A stretch of 64,000 nt of DNA from Norana najaformis (lineage: Eukaryota; Annelida; Clitellata; Crassiclitellata; Hormogastridae), in contig OZ029927.1 of NCBI GenBank assembly GCA_964023275.1, positions 18,074,539 to 18,138,538 of the forward strand. The letters run 5' to 3'. The position numbers and the translations under genes are program-made. Within the stretch, counting starts at the first letter, position 1, and each line of letters begins with the position of its first letter. Below, piece by piece: positions 30,775 to 41,892 of this stretch. A model generated the notes under the pieces. That model did not search any database and was not told where the DNA came from. It worked only from the letters and a program-made list of their open reading frames with translations.

Positions 30775-31440
30775 AGAAAGGGAGATGAATGGAGAAAGAG
30801 TTAGAAGATCGACTGAGAGACACAGACAGAGAGACAGAGAAACAGAGACAGAGAGACAGAGACAGATAGGTATTTAAGTAGAGGTATAGGAAGGCAAAGA
30901 CAGCGAGAAAATAGAGTTGAACTACGAAAAGGGGAGAGAAATAAAGAGAAAGAGAGAGTGAGAAAGAAGGGCGAAAAAGAAAATTAGATACAAAAGGTTT
31001 TGAACAAAGACAAGCATAGAGTGAGGACATAAAGATTGAATGCGAGAAGATAGGAGAAGGAAAGATTGAGAGAGAAAGGGAGAGAGAGAGAGGATATATA
31101 TAAATATGCATAAATATATCTATATATGTATATATGTATATATAGAGGGGCGAAAATAAGAGGTGTACCACCCAGAGACAGACCAAGATAGGCAGGAGAA
31201 CACTTAGACCGAAGTGCGAAGAGAAGAGGGTTGATTATATAGAGGCAGAGAAGAAAACCAGACAGCAGAAGATATCGGGATAAAAGCGCAGGATCTTGAC
31301 AGGACGTGACCAGGAGAAAAAAGGCTACTGGTGAAGAAAAAGACACAGAGTAATACAGAGAACCAAACAAATTGACAAACAGTGTGACAAGCAGAGACAG
31401 AAAGTGAGTTAGATAGGAGTAATCAGAAAGATATTTGCGC
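30775..31440. repeat. Purine-rich strand-asymmetric region
   Basis: Long A/G-rich tract with GAGAGACAGA and AGAGAGA patches and an ATAT patch (31095-31145). Minus-strand frames (Leu/Ser/Phe rich) follow only from the composition. Confidence 0.65.
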
Positions 31441-31869
31441 ATGCAAGAATAAGCCGGATATTATAACCGTATGGCTATACCACAGCAGGTGAGAAAGAAT
31501 CGCAAGGCAGAATATTCATGTCGGCAAGCAAATACTTGCGAGCCTCAATATTATAGCATTAAGCAGAATGAAGATTGGAACGGAACTGCAAAGATCAAAG
31601 GCTAATCTGGATTTATTTTTACCAGTTCTTTAGATGCCGCCGCAGTCGCCGATTTCAAGACGAGAACCGCCAGAGGAAGGTTGATACAATCGCCAATCAG
31701 AAGCCATTGTCACTTCGATCAAAAGCGTCTTTGGGATTAGCATTCCACACATGCCACGACGCTGTGCAAATGTAAATGAGGCGCAGCCTAAATCTGATTT
31801 ATGGAAATTAAAACTTTTATGACAGAAAATTCTACAACACACAGTGCATATCTAAGGGTAGATGAAGAA

Positions 31870-31990
31870 CATAAATGAAAATGAATTTATCGGGAGAGAT
31901 CCTTCACCGTTTGAATGGGCGCCATGCCAATTAAGGTTCCCGTGCAGGGATCGTGCTAGCCCGAGTTTCGAATCTCTTAAATAAGCAACA
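31870..31990 (-). mobile_element. SINE S2 fragment
   Basis: GAGATCCTTCACC..GTTTGAATGGGCGCCATGCC, TTAAGGTTCCCGTGCAGGG and GATCGTGCTAGCCCGAG. The head and the 3' terminus are both lost. Confidence 0.75.
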
Positions 31991-32267
31991 TATACAACTT
32001 AATGCATTTCAGATGACATCAGCCTATGTTCAATAACCAACCTTTAGGATATTCACCAAAAAAAGAACTCACAAAGGTATCCAACATTGATTCAGAATAT
32101 TCTCATTCCTTTTGAAATTATATTTCTTGATACTTTCCGATTCTTTTGAAATTCCATTTCTTAATACTTTTTGATTGTAATGAAATTATCTCTTGATAGT
32201 GGCTCAACGGTAAGAGGTAACGATTCGGGTTGGCAGCAGTGGTACAAACCCTATGGACAGAAGCAAA

Positions 32268-32348
32268 ATATACATACATACAAACATACATACAAACAAA
32301 CAAACATACATACATACATTCATACATACATAAATACATACATAGATG
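32268..32348. repeat. CATA/CAAA tetranucleotide repeat
   Basis: CATACATACAAACA units over about 80 bp. Confidence 0.85.
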
Positions 32349-32907
32349 TACTCACATATCTAATGGACGTAGTAGCAACTCATACATGCATTTAATTGGT
32401 GCCATAATAGCAATTTTAATGGCACCATGAAACTATCTTCATGTAAGGACAAACATGTAATATGTCCATACATATCTAATATCGCGTGTTATATGTATCG
32501 TTAAGTTTATTTGTTTCTAGACTACGATCATGAGTGCATTCAACCGTGTCCATGTTTTTAAAACCATAGCAGAAAAAAAGGAAATTGCGCTATAAAAGCA
32601 GGCTTTTGAGGGTTATCGATAATCTTTAAGACCTCAATAGCAGGACATCTTGTATTGGGACTTGTCAGTCCATTCAAACGGGATCTTAACCTTGCTCTTG
32701 GCAGCCGGAGGTTCCCACGGTATTCAGTATTCACTTCAGGACATGCAATTAATGTCCTTACGTTTCTATGTTCTAACTCGTGCGTGACATTAACGGCGCC
32801 ACTAAAGCGTGTCGCGCTAGACGTCGAAATTTGCATTGTTCTGTACACAAGCAACTCAAGCATCACGTGCTCGCGTCAGGAAGAGTTCGCGAAATGCACC
32901 AGTACCT

Positions 32908-33345
32908 AGCATACCATCACCACCACCACCACCACCACCACCACCACCACTACCACCGCCACCACCACCACCACCACCACCACCACCACCGCCACCACCA
33001 CCACTACCACCGCCACCACCACCACCACCACCACCGCCACCACCACCATTACCACCGCCACCACCACCACCACCACTACCACCACCACCGCCGTCACCAC
33101 CACCACCACCACCACAACCACCACCACCACCGCCACCACCACCGCCGCCGCCACCACCGCCACCACCACCACCACAACCACCACCACAACCACCACCACC
33201 ACCGCCACCACCACCACCACAACCACCACCGCTGTCACCACCACCACCACAACCACCACCACAACCACCACCACCACCGCCACCACCACCGCCGCCGCCA
33301 CCACCGCCACCACCACCATCTCAACCGCTAAAATCATCACCCCCA
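32908..33345. repeat. CCA/CCG trinucleotide array
   Basis: About 140 CCA triplets with CCG, ACA and CTA variants. A block of roughly 95 bp (CAACCACC..CCGCCGCCGCCA) is present twice, near 33117-33190 and 33257-33320. Poly-Pro, poly-His and poly-Val frames are artefacts of the repeat. Confidence 0.9.
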
Positions 33346-33349
33346 ACGC

Positions 33350-34095
33350 CATCATAATAACTAAAATCGTCACCAAAAACACCACAACCTCTAAAATCAT
33401 CCCCACTAGCGCCACCACAACCACTTACACCACCAACCTCACCAACACCACCATAATTAGCAGGCACAGAGAAGGTTAATGCATGAAAAGGAAACTAAAT
33501 CGATATCACTCAGGCCTTCGCAAATGTCGATGAGTGCGTCCGTTTATTAGCGACAGTGTCTCAAAATATTTCTAACAGGTAGCTTACATTAATATCCCAC
33601 GTGGGTGTCATGTACGTGTCATAAAAAAACCAATATATAAATATACATATGTTTATATATATATACACATATAAAACATACAAATAATGTATACATGTAT
33701 GTATATACATGAACATCAAATGCTTTTCTTAGTAAACACTTGGATCGGTCTGAACAGTATGAAGAAGCATTTAAGCAATTAAGCAACACTCGTCAATTGG
33801 TACAAATTAACCAAAGACCCTAAGAGCGTAGAATTAACATTAAATATTAGTAAACAATTAGCAAAAATTAACATGGATATATATATATATATATATATAT
33901 ATTGTGGTCAAATAATATTGATAATATCAGCTTTGCCGTCACCGAAGTTAATTTGTTTAATTAACCAATTAGATTTCAAAAACGTTAATTCTGCTTCTTA
34001 CTGTAGATAGTGCAGCGGATCAAAAAGATTCTTAAATGCGCCGTGTTAGTTAACTACTTACAGACATACATATGCATGTATATAAGTTAGGAAGA
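33350..34095. other. AT-rich unassigned sequence
   Basis: Contains AT dinucleotide runs at about 33650 and 33876-33902 but no recognised gene or element. Confidence 0.35.
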
Positions 34096-34103
34096 CTCAA
34101 GCA

Positions 34104-34213
34104 TGTATGAATGCATACATACATACATACATACATACATACATACATACATACATACATACATACATACATACATACATACATACATACATACATACAT
34201 ACATACATACATA
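34104..34213. repeat. Uninterrupted CATA array
   Basis: About 27 perfect CATA units. The lack of interruptions suggests a young, probably length-variable tract. Confidence 0.95.
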
Positions 34214-34299
34214 CGTGATTGAGTCGTGAATCACGTTTAAAACCACCGTTACGCTATGCCAGTTGCTTCCAAAGATTGAGTTCAAATTCCTTCCTGCGC

Positions 34300-34420
34300 T
34301 GAGTAGTAGTTCCAGTGTTTAACGACATCTTATGGCATCAAAGGCCGTTGACGTCGCCCTCCTCCTTTACCCAGGCTTGGGACTGGCGCTGCCCGACTAA
34401 AGGCAGTGGCGGAGCACGTT
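34300..34420 (-). repeat. Dispersed repeat R5 copy
   Basis: TTTAACGACATCTTATGGCA, GCCCTCCTCCTTTACCCAGG, GGCAGTGGCGGAGC: complement of the copy at 45293-45410. Confidence 0.78.
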
Positions 34421-34579
34421 CTTTTTCACAAAATCTTAACCGTAGTCTGTATTATTTGTAATGCAAATTTATTTAGAGCCATTTCAAGGGAAATTCAAAA
34501 GATGCGCTTAAGTAACTGTACAAATTCGGTAAATGTATTTAGTTAAGTCGTTGTCCGCCAAAACTGATCTAAGCTAAAA

Positions 34580-34705
34580 TCTTCTATAGCGCCATTATCA
34601 TCATGCCCAAGGCATCCGTCGATGGTCGCTTTAAGTAAAAATCGCAATCAAAATCATAATCAGTTGGAGAAGCCGAGAAAGTGGTCGCTCAAGGTTGGAG
34701 AGGTG
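34580..34705 (-). repeat. Dispersed repeat R7 copy
   Basis: TCTTCTATAGCGCCATTATC, TGCCCAAGGCATCCGTCGAT, GGTCGCTTTAAGT and AATCAGTTGGAGAAGCCG. The family recurs at 41335, 44015, 54130, 60000, 60735 and elsewhere, always beginning with an inverted AGCGC module and then GGCATCnGTCGATG. Confidence 0.72.
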
Positions 34706-34848
34706 AGCATTCGCTTAGGCGTGTGAAACCGACTTATGTGATTTTGCAACCTGCAAAAAGCATCGCAGGCTGATCCCACGATTTGGAATTCCCAGAGCGA
34801 CTGATAATTGCAAATCTGTAATAAATTGTCCTTAATGCTGTCGCTTCT

Positions 34849-34931
<83 letters not shown>
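34849..34931. repeat. Perfect TG dinucleotide repeat
   Basis: About 41 uninterrupted TG units. Confidence 0.95.
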
Positions 34932-34932
<1 letters not shown>

Positions 34933-34999
34933 TACAAAGCTCCGAAACGGCCTTTAGCCACACGGGCTCGTTTGGGTAGCTTTGGGTACGTGAACGACA

Positions 35000-35222
35000 G
35001 CCTATAATCATAATCATAAACTCGAGATTTTTACAGCGCCCAACGAAAGCCAAGTCGCGGGAATAAGCTTATTCATAGGCGCTCAGTCAAAACAAAATCC
35101 ATAGGCAGGAATGGGTCGGTTCCAGGTCAAGATGCAAGAGTCAGGCAGGCAGACAGTCAGACGGCTACGGTGGGTGGTGTTTGGAATTGAACCGGAAAAT
35201 GAGATAAGGGGAAGAGGGAGCT
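35000..35222 (-). mobile_element. LINE-A 3' fragment
   Basis: Inverted tail AATCATAATCATAAA, then ACTCGAGATTTTTACAGCGC, CCAACGAAAGCCAAGTCGCG, AGTCAGGCAGGCAGACAGTC and the pre-tail block. It keeps the short, unexpanded GGCA site. Confidence 0.87.
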
Positions 35223-35227
35223 GTAAT

Positions 35228-35305
35228 TGTCACCAAGTCGTATAATTTGGTACCGGGGTGACTTGGAAAGCGGAAGGCAAGTCGTGTAATGCAGAACTTT
35301 GGGAT
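35228..35305 (+). mobile_element. SINE S4 fragment
   Basis: GTATAATTTGGTACCGGGGT and GGAAGGCAAGTCGTGTAATG match the S4 body at 63135-63185. Confidence 0.6.
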
Positions 35306-35459
35306 TTTGATGCTTTGTCACGATGCCGAGTCACGTCGAACAGAAGTCTTTTATTAATTAACTGAGACTCAACGTAGACCGAAACTGTAGTTCAGTAGTA
35401 CTGGAAAGTTCAACATCGTCTGAAAAGTTTGGCTTGGTCTCACTTAAAGAGTCACTTTC

Positions 35460-35760
35460 AACCTCCCGCTATTTAACTAGTCTGACACTCCATCGAGACC
35501 TGTTTCCCACTGTCTGGCACTCCTTCACATTGAGTCCTGTATCCCACTAGTAAACCTGTCTGGCACTCCATCATATCGGGTAAGTGTCCAAAGTTGCGAG
35601 CCGACGGCGCACCTCAGTTTCCCACTGGTAAATCTGTCTGGCATTCCCTTACATCGAGTCCTGCATCTCACTAATAAACGTGTCTGGCCCTCCCTCACAT
35701 CAGGTAAGTGTCCAAACTTCCCACCGATGGCGCACCTGCAGCTACCACCAGTGAACACCA
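35460..35760. repeat. Tandem repeat with 124-bp period
   Basis: The block GTAAGTGTCCAAA at 35580 recurs at 35704; around it CTGTCTGGCACTCC, GAGTCCTG, CATCTCACTA and GGCGCACCT blocks repeat in order. About two and a half copies, moderately diverged. Confidence 0.75.
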
Positions 35761-35974
35761 GAGGGCACCAACGGACGCATATGCTGACGATGACGACACG
35801 TGAGGCGAGGAACGCGATATGCTCTTTTGGGACTTTGTCCAAATACAACTCAAGGACTAGGAAAGGAGATGAATGCCTTGCAGACGTCCAGCTAAGTGAC
35901 AGGGACGGCGGTGGTTTATGGTGCAGTTTGTCGAGTTAGGCTGAGTGGATCCATCCTTTCTGAACAGCTGCTAT

Positions 35975-36114
35975 TGCTTCGTAATCGTAAACTTAAAATT
36001 TCTGAAGCACAACTCAAAAGCCAAGCGCAGGGCACCAATTTATTCCCGAGCGCTGCATCGAGTCAGTGGGGTTGTCCAAAGATCCTATGTCAAGGACCAA
36101 GTCTGGCTGCCAGA

Positions 36115-36189
<75 letters not shown>

Positions 36190-36245
36190 GGAGAGGAGCT
36201 GTTAGGGTGGGTTGTGTTTGAGCAGAGAGAAATTGGAAGGGAGAC
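35975..36245 (-). mobile_element. Diverged LINE-A fragment with GA expansion
   Basis: CGTAATCGTAAACTTAAAAT, CACAACTCAAAAGCCAAGCG, TTATTCCCGAGCGC and TTAGGGTGGGTTGTGTTTGA follow the LINE-A order. At the place where other copies read CAGAGAGACAG (for example 8640) this one has about 33 GA units (36119-36186). Confidence 0.65.
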
Positions 36246-36699
36246 AGCTTAGACAGTTTGTAGTCCCTTTACTGCACTTAACAAGAGTTTACCTCTTGGA
36301 AAAAATCATGATCAGGGATCATTTATACTCTTCCCGTTCCTCCTGCTCCTTTTTTTCAATTCCTCTCTCGGCTTCAAAATCTAATATGCAATTTCTGGCG
36401 ATTCCACAGAAGTCCCGATCAAGATGCGCTTAGGGAAATGGAAAAACTACTCATAACTGTTTACTGAGGCCATAATCAATTGAATTAATTTGTTCCCAAT
36501 CACTAGAGGTCTCCCCTATTGTTTTCGACCACATGTCGCATCCTCGTTTAGGTCGTGTCCTAGAATTACATGCACAGATGGAGTGACAGCATTCTCAACA
36601 CGAAGTGATTAAGCCGTTTGCTATTAACGAGGGTCTTCCACCTACCGTCAGGGCTCGCACTCAAACTGGAATGACTTCGATTAAGCAATGTCCTGATTA

Positions 36700-36707
36700 C
36701 TTACGGG

Positions 36708-36756
<49 letters not shown>

Positions 36757-37101
36757 GACAATTTATATAGCGCCGTAACACGGCCGAGGCCGAAGAAAAG
36801 GGCGCTGTACATAAGTTCAGGCGACAATAGAAAATTAACTACAGTCATACGATAATTTAAATAGAAACGTTTTAAGCCCTTTCTTAAAGTTATCCAAGGA
36901 TGGAGCATTCTTCACGTGGTCGGGAAGGCTATTCCACGCAGTGGGTCCGGCAATCGAGAAAGAGCTTTCGCCAAACCGCGTGGTAGACCTCGGGACCTGC
37001 AGTTGGTTCCTCGACGAGGACCTCAGCCGACATCTGTTCTCATTATCTCCGACTCGAATACAAAATTCGGGATATACCACAAAGACAAAACATGTTACCA
37101 T
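36700..37101 (-). mobile_element. LINE-D 3' end with polymerase C-terminus
   Basis: On the minus strand the frame reads SIAGPTAWNSLPDHVKNAPS, then LKTFLFKLSYDCS, with the stop near 36838. The 3' UTR contains the CGGCGCTATATAAATTGTC module (36757-36775) and an ATT trinucleotide tail (36711-36754). The copy at 43555-43830 is homologous over both coding and UTR parts. Confidence 0.85.
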
Positions 37102-37104
37102 TTC

Positions 37105-37540
37105 ATTTTCGTTTTATGGCGAGTTAAGAGCGATTGCTGAGATTCGATTAATTAAATTATACGTGACCTGATTAAACAGATTTAGAGCGAGGGCTGATTT
37201 GACTACTGTGCCTGGAGCACTGGCCGTTTCGATATTAGCTGCAGGTGCAGCTGATGTGTTTAGCTATTTGATTTTCTTTTTTCATTTTCTAATATCAAAT
37301 GGGAAAGTGTTTAATTAAAATAATTTTCTACACCTGAACGGTTATTTTGACTGATTCAGTCCAGCTAAAATACTTTCCTACATATTGTAGATGTCACCCT
37401 TTGGCATTGTTTAAATCAAACATGAACGCTCTTCGTCGGCTGATCCCACGGTTTGGAATTCCAAAAACCACTTAGGGTCTCAGTTCTCTCACAAATGATA
37501 CCCTACACTGAAATTACTTCTCATATGCTTTGTCTCTGCT
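37105..37540. other. Unassigned sequence
   Basis: AT-rich DNA without recognised features. The piece GGCTGATCCCACGGTTTGGA at 37438 also occurs at 34770, so part of it is a low-copy repeat. Confidence 0.35.
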
Positions 37541-37544
37541 CTTA

Positions 37545-37745
37545 ATACATGGAACACTAATACATGGAACATACAATGGAACATAAAATACATGGAACAT
37601 ACAATGGAACACACAATACATGGAACACACAATGGAACATATAATACATGGAACATACAATGGAACACACAATACATGGAACATACTATGGAACATAAAA
37701 TACATAGAACATACAATGGAACATACAATACATGGAACATGCAAT
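37545..37745. repeat. Minisatellite based on ACATGGAACATACAATGG
   Basis: Units of about 27 bp (TACATGGAACATACAATGGA plus a short variable piece) repeated roughly seven times. The Cys-Ser-Met-Tyr minus-strand frames are artefacts. Confidence 0.88.
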
Positions 37746-37911
37746 AAATATATTCTAATTATAGTGTAATGTTTATGTTCCATACACTTGTAGCTAGGTG
37801 TCACACACATCCGATGCAATTCGATGTCTTTTATTGCATATTCCGTATATATTTCAATACAATTAGGTTATTTTACTGCACTATATATGCCACACAATCC
37901 AGAACAGCTAA

Positions 37912-39125
37912 GTGTATTGCATTGTATCGCATTGTATCGCATTGTATTGTATTGCATTGCATTGCATTGTATTGCATTGCATTGCATTGCATTGTATTAC
38001 ATTGTATTACATTGTATTACATTGTATTACATTGTATTACATTGTATTGTATTGCATTGCATTGTATCGCATTGTATTGTATTGCATTGCATTGTATTGC
38101 ATTGTATTACATTGTATTACATTGCATTACATTGTATTACATTGCATTACATTGCATTACATTGCATTACATTGCATTACATTGCATTACATTGCATTAC
38201 ATTGTATTACAATGCGTTACAATGCATTACATTGTATTACATTGTATTACATTGTATTACATTGTATTACATTGTATTACATTGTATTGCATTGTATTGC
38301 ATTGTATTGGATAGCATTGTATTGCATTGCATTGCATTGTATTACATTGTATTACATTGCATTGCATTGTATTACATTGCATTACATTGCATTACATTGT
38401 ATTACATTGTATTACATTGTATTACATTGTATTACATTGTATTACATTGTATTGGATAGCATTGTATTGCATTGCATTACATTGTATTACATTGTATTAC
38501 ATTGCATTGCATTGTATTACATTGCATTACATTGCATTGCATTGTATTACATTGTATTACATTGCATTGCATTGTATTACATTGTATTAAATTGTATTAC
38601 ATTGTATTACATTGCATTGCATTGTATTACATTGTATTACATTGTATTACATTGTATTACATTGTATTGGATTGCATTGGATTGCATTACATTGTATTAC
38701 ATTGTATTACATTGTATTACATTGCATTGCATTGTATTACATTGTATTACATTGCATTACATTGTATTACATTGCATTACATTGTATTACATTGCATTAC
38801 ATTGCATTACATTGCATTACATTGTATTACATTGTATTACATTGTATTACATTGTATTACATTGTATTGGATAGCATTGTATTGCATTGCATTGCATTGT
38901 ATTACATTGTATTACATTGTATTACATTGTATTACATTGTATTATATTGTATTACATTGTATTACATTGCATTGGATTGCATTGGATTGCATTACATTGT
39001 ATTACATTGTATTACATTGTATTACATTGTATTGTATCATATTGTATCATATTACATTGTATTGCGTTGCATTGTATTATATTGTATTGTGTTGTATTGT
39101 ATTGCATAGCATTGCATTGTATCTC
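37912..39125. repeat. 1.2-kb pentanucleotide array (ATTGC/ATTGT/ATTAC)
   Basis: Almost pure 5-bp units with three main variants, usually alternating as ATTACATTGT. A landmark TTGGATAGCATTGTATTGC recurs at about 38307, 38452 and 38867, and an ATTGGATTGCATTGGATTGC landmark at about 38666 and 38969, showing higher-order duplication. All three plus-strand frames stay open for hundreds of codons because the unit has no stop on that strand. Confidence 0.95.
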
Positions 39126-39446
39126 ATTGCATCCGGTACAGATGCGCGTAAGCAAGCAGTTGCATATCATTTCTTGACAAGCTGTGTACAATCTGTCATC
39201 ATTCATTAACGAGATGGATGTTTGGAGCCATCATGCAGTAACCATTGGCGACGTGCCACCAGACAACTTCAGCAGCTGCCTCCATCCATGTGTGCATGAA
39301 ATGGGATCGGCATCAGCCAGTCGAAAAAATCGAGAATCACAGCCCGCGGCAACGGCGCCACTCAAGTCTGCTACGTTGGATGCAGTTCGACCTCATGGTA
39401 CAGGTCAAAGGGCGATTGGTGCAGAACATGACCTGGCATTTACAGT

Positions 39447-39662
39447 GTGTGTGTGCGTGCGTGTGTGTGTGTGTTTGTGTGTGTGTGCGTGTGTTCGTGT
39501 GTGTGTTTGTGTGTGTGTTCGTGTGTGTGTGTGTTTGTGTGTGTGTTCGTGTGTGTGTGTTCGTGTGTGTGTTCGTGTGTGTGTTCGTGTGTGTGTTCGT
39601 GTGTGTGTTCGTGTGTGTGTTCGTGTGTGTGTTCGTGTGTGTGTTCGTGTGTGTGTGTGTGT
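39447..39662. repeat. GT array with TTCGTGTGTG decamers
   Basis: The second half is a regular 10-bp repeat, GTGTGTGTTC, of about ten units; the first half is irregular GT. Confidence 0.9.
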
Positions 39663-39744
39663 GATCATCATCAATATGTTACTATGCACTTCACTGCATG
39701 ACAATAAAAATACAGCGCAGTAGAAGTCATGGCAATAACAGTAA

Positions 39745-39835
39745 TTAATAAATAATTAGCAACTTCTAATGCGCCGGTGTCTAATGTAAAACCGATAGCA
39801 CACGATGCAACACAAGCGCAGTCATGCAACGCCTG
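39745..39835 (-). repeat. Dispersed repeat R6 fragment
   Basis: AATTAGCAACTTCTAATGCG followed by CCGGTGTCTAATG, matching the start of 28255-28300; the remainder is degraded. Confidence 0.6.
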
Positions 39836-40139
39836 CAGAATTAGCCAACCATTCCACCACTTCCGACGTTTAAAACGGATCGGACATTTCCATTTGATGT
39901 TCGGCGATGACTCGAATTGATCCCCTGACAGTCAGACCACGTACCTAACACGATTGCTCATTTCTCATCGGTCAGATTTGATCTGAGTTTGACTTGTGGC
40001 GCGGCGGTGTCAAAATCAAAGCATTTTGAAGTCTGATAGGCAGGAGCTGAACAGTTTTCAACCTAAAGAGATCATGTCACTCTAAGCCTCGTCCAGCCTG
40101 TCTCAGTTAAAGAAATCGTGGTTGGCAATGTTGTTAGGC

Positions 40140-40205
40140 TTAAAAGCGATCGTTGACAGATGCCTTTTGCGTTATGATAACGGCGCTATAGAAGCTTGCA
40201 GATTA
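40140..40205 (+). repeat. Dispersed repeat R7 terminal fragment
   Basis: GATGCCTTTTGCGTTATGAT followed by AACGGCGCTATAGAAGC, the usual R7 end. Confidence 0.55.
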
Positions 40206-40218
40206 GTATAGACTAAAG

Positions 40219-40490
40219 ATATCAACACTTCATCTCCTGCAATTTCTGCGCCGGTCAAAACTGAAACCTCCCTCTTCCAAAAATCATATCCTGATTCTAC
40301 CTTTTCCCCTTCTCTCATTTTCCGATTCAATTCCAAACAAGAAATTCTGACTCTCTGCCTGCCTGACTCTTGAATCTTGAACTGGAACCAAACCCTTCCT
40401 GTCTATCGATTTTGTTTTGACTGAGCGCCTGTGAATAAGCTGGTTGCCGCGACTAAGCTTTCGTTGGGTGCTGTAGAAATCTCGGTTTAA
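40219..40490 (+). mobile_element. LINE-A 3' fragment
   Basis: CTTCATCTCCTGCAATTTCT (reading-frame end), CTCTTCCAAAAATCATATCC, GAGCGCCTGTGAATAAGCTG, TTCGTTGGGTGCTGTAGAAA. The tail is replaced by an AT dinucleotide run. It faces the inverted copy at 40555. Confidence 0.85.
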
Positions 40491-40493
40491 TTC

Positions 40494-40526
<33 letters not shown>

Positions 40527-40549
40527 AATAGAGCTATATATCATAATCA

Positions 40550-40790
40550 TAATAGCAAGATACCTCAAGCGCCTATATAAAGAAAGCCAAGTCGCGGGAA
40601 ACAGCTTATTCACATACGCTCAGTCAAAACAGATTCATAGGCAGGTAAAGACAGGTTCGGTTCCAGGTCAAGATCCAAGGTCAGGCAGTAGGCAATCAAA
40701 CGGCTACGATGGATGTTGTTTAGCACTGGAGCAGCGAGAGAGATAAAACGAGAAGAAGGAACGAGGCTAAGATTTGTGGAGTGGATTTGT
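40550..40790 (-). mobile_element. LINE-A 3' fragment
   Basis: Begins ATAATCATAATAGC, then AGCCAAGTCGCGGG, TACGCTCAGTCAAAACAGAT and the pre-tail region. The immediate 3' block is partly replaced by TCAAGCGCCTATATAAAG. Confidence 0.8.
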
Positions 40791-41124
40791 GGAGTAGAAG
40801 TGGATTTGTGAAAGCGTAAGGGATTTGTCGAACAGGATTGAATTTGCAGAAGAGAAATGGGTTTGCAGAAGGGAAACGTCGCAAATATCTTTTTAGTTAA
40901 AATTAGACGTTGAGGGCCAGCGTCTAATTGTAACAAAATGGTTATTTAACTCCGTGTTGGCTTCGCCGAGGCTCCGTTTAATGTTCGTAATTAATTTACA
41001 CTGTAAAGTCGTTCGCCAACGATACTTGGCTTCAGATGCGACGTATGGTCAGCTGGTGCTTCTCGAGTTAATCTGTCTTGGCATATCTACTTCAGTGAAT
41101 GCATAAATAAATGAATAAGTAATA

Positions 41125-41325
41125 AGTAAGTAAGTAAATCAGTCAGTCAGTCGATCAGTTAGTTAGTTAGTCAGTCAGTCAGTCAGGACAATAGTGTGTC
41201 TGACTGTCTGTCTGTCAAACGTGGGCCTATTGCGTTTAGTGATTGGACGCTCTGTCCACTTGTCGTGCTCGGGAGTTTAATAGTAGTAGTAGTAGTTGTT
41301 GTTGTTGTAGAAGCAGCAGCTGTAG
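41125..41325. repeat. GTCA/GTAA and GTA/GTT simple repeats
   Basis: GTAA, GTCA and GTTA tetranucleotides (41125-41190) and GTA/GTT triplets (41280-41312). Confidence 0.8.
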
Positions 41326-41334
41326 TAATAATAA

Positions 41335-41430
41335 CAGAGTTTCTATAGCGCCACTGTAATAATGCTCAAGGCATCAATCAATGGTGGCTAATAAACAAAG
41401 TCGCCGTGCTTACCAACTTCCAGGGTGAGT
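41335..41430 (-). repeat. Dispersed repeat R7 copy
   Basis: GTTTCTATAGCGCCACTGTA, ATGCTCAAGGCATCAATCAA and TGGTGGCTAATAAACAAAGT follow the R7 start order. Confidence 0.6.
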
Positions 41431-41734
41431 CTTTTTGAAAGCCAGGAGGGATAATCTGAAAGACATAGGAACAGCCTTCGGAGGAAATGAGTCCAGGAAG
41501 AGATGAGCTTCTAATCGAGTTCTAAATCCCGGCACAGACCATTAACTGAGCGAGGAATCATCGGCGTCGGTGGATCACCGTAGTCGATCAACAGAAGCAA
41601 GAGGATGGTTTTGGGCTGCACTGAAATGTCTGTATGTACTAAATTTAGATGCCGATGTCAGCGATGGGCGTAATCCCTCCTCTCATCTCCCCGTATTTTG
41701 TTTCAAAATTGGGAACCAGGACCAAAGACAGTCT

Positions 41735-41818
41735 CCCTTTCTGTCTGTCTCTCTCTCTCCCGTTCCCCTCTCCTTCCCTTTTTCGCTCTCTACTCCTCTC
41801 TATCTCTCTATCTATCTC

Positions 41819-41892
<74 letters not shown>

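Noticed and set aside
30755-31442. Leu/Ser/Phe-rich minus-strand frames resembling membrane proteins
   Set aside because: They arise from a purine-rich plus strand; the hydrophobicity is a composition effect and no topology repeats or motifs are present.
32780-33424. Poly-His, poly-Pro and poly-Val frames
   Set aside because: All three are frames of one CCA array, and frames on both strands are open at once.
39190-39720. 179-codon plus-strand frame
   Set aside because: The second half is the GT array; the first half has no recognisable domain, so there is no support for a gene.
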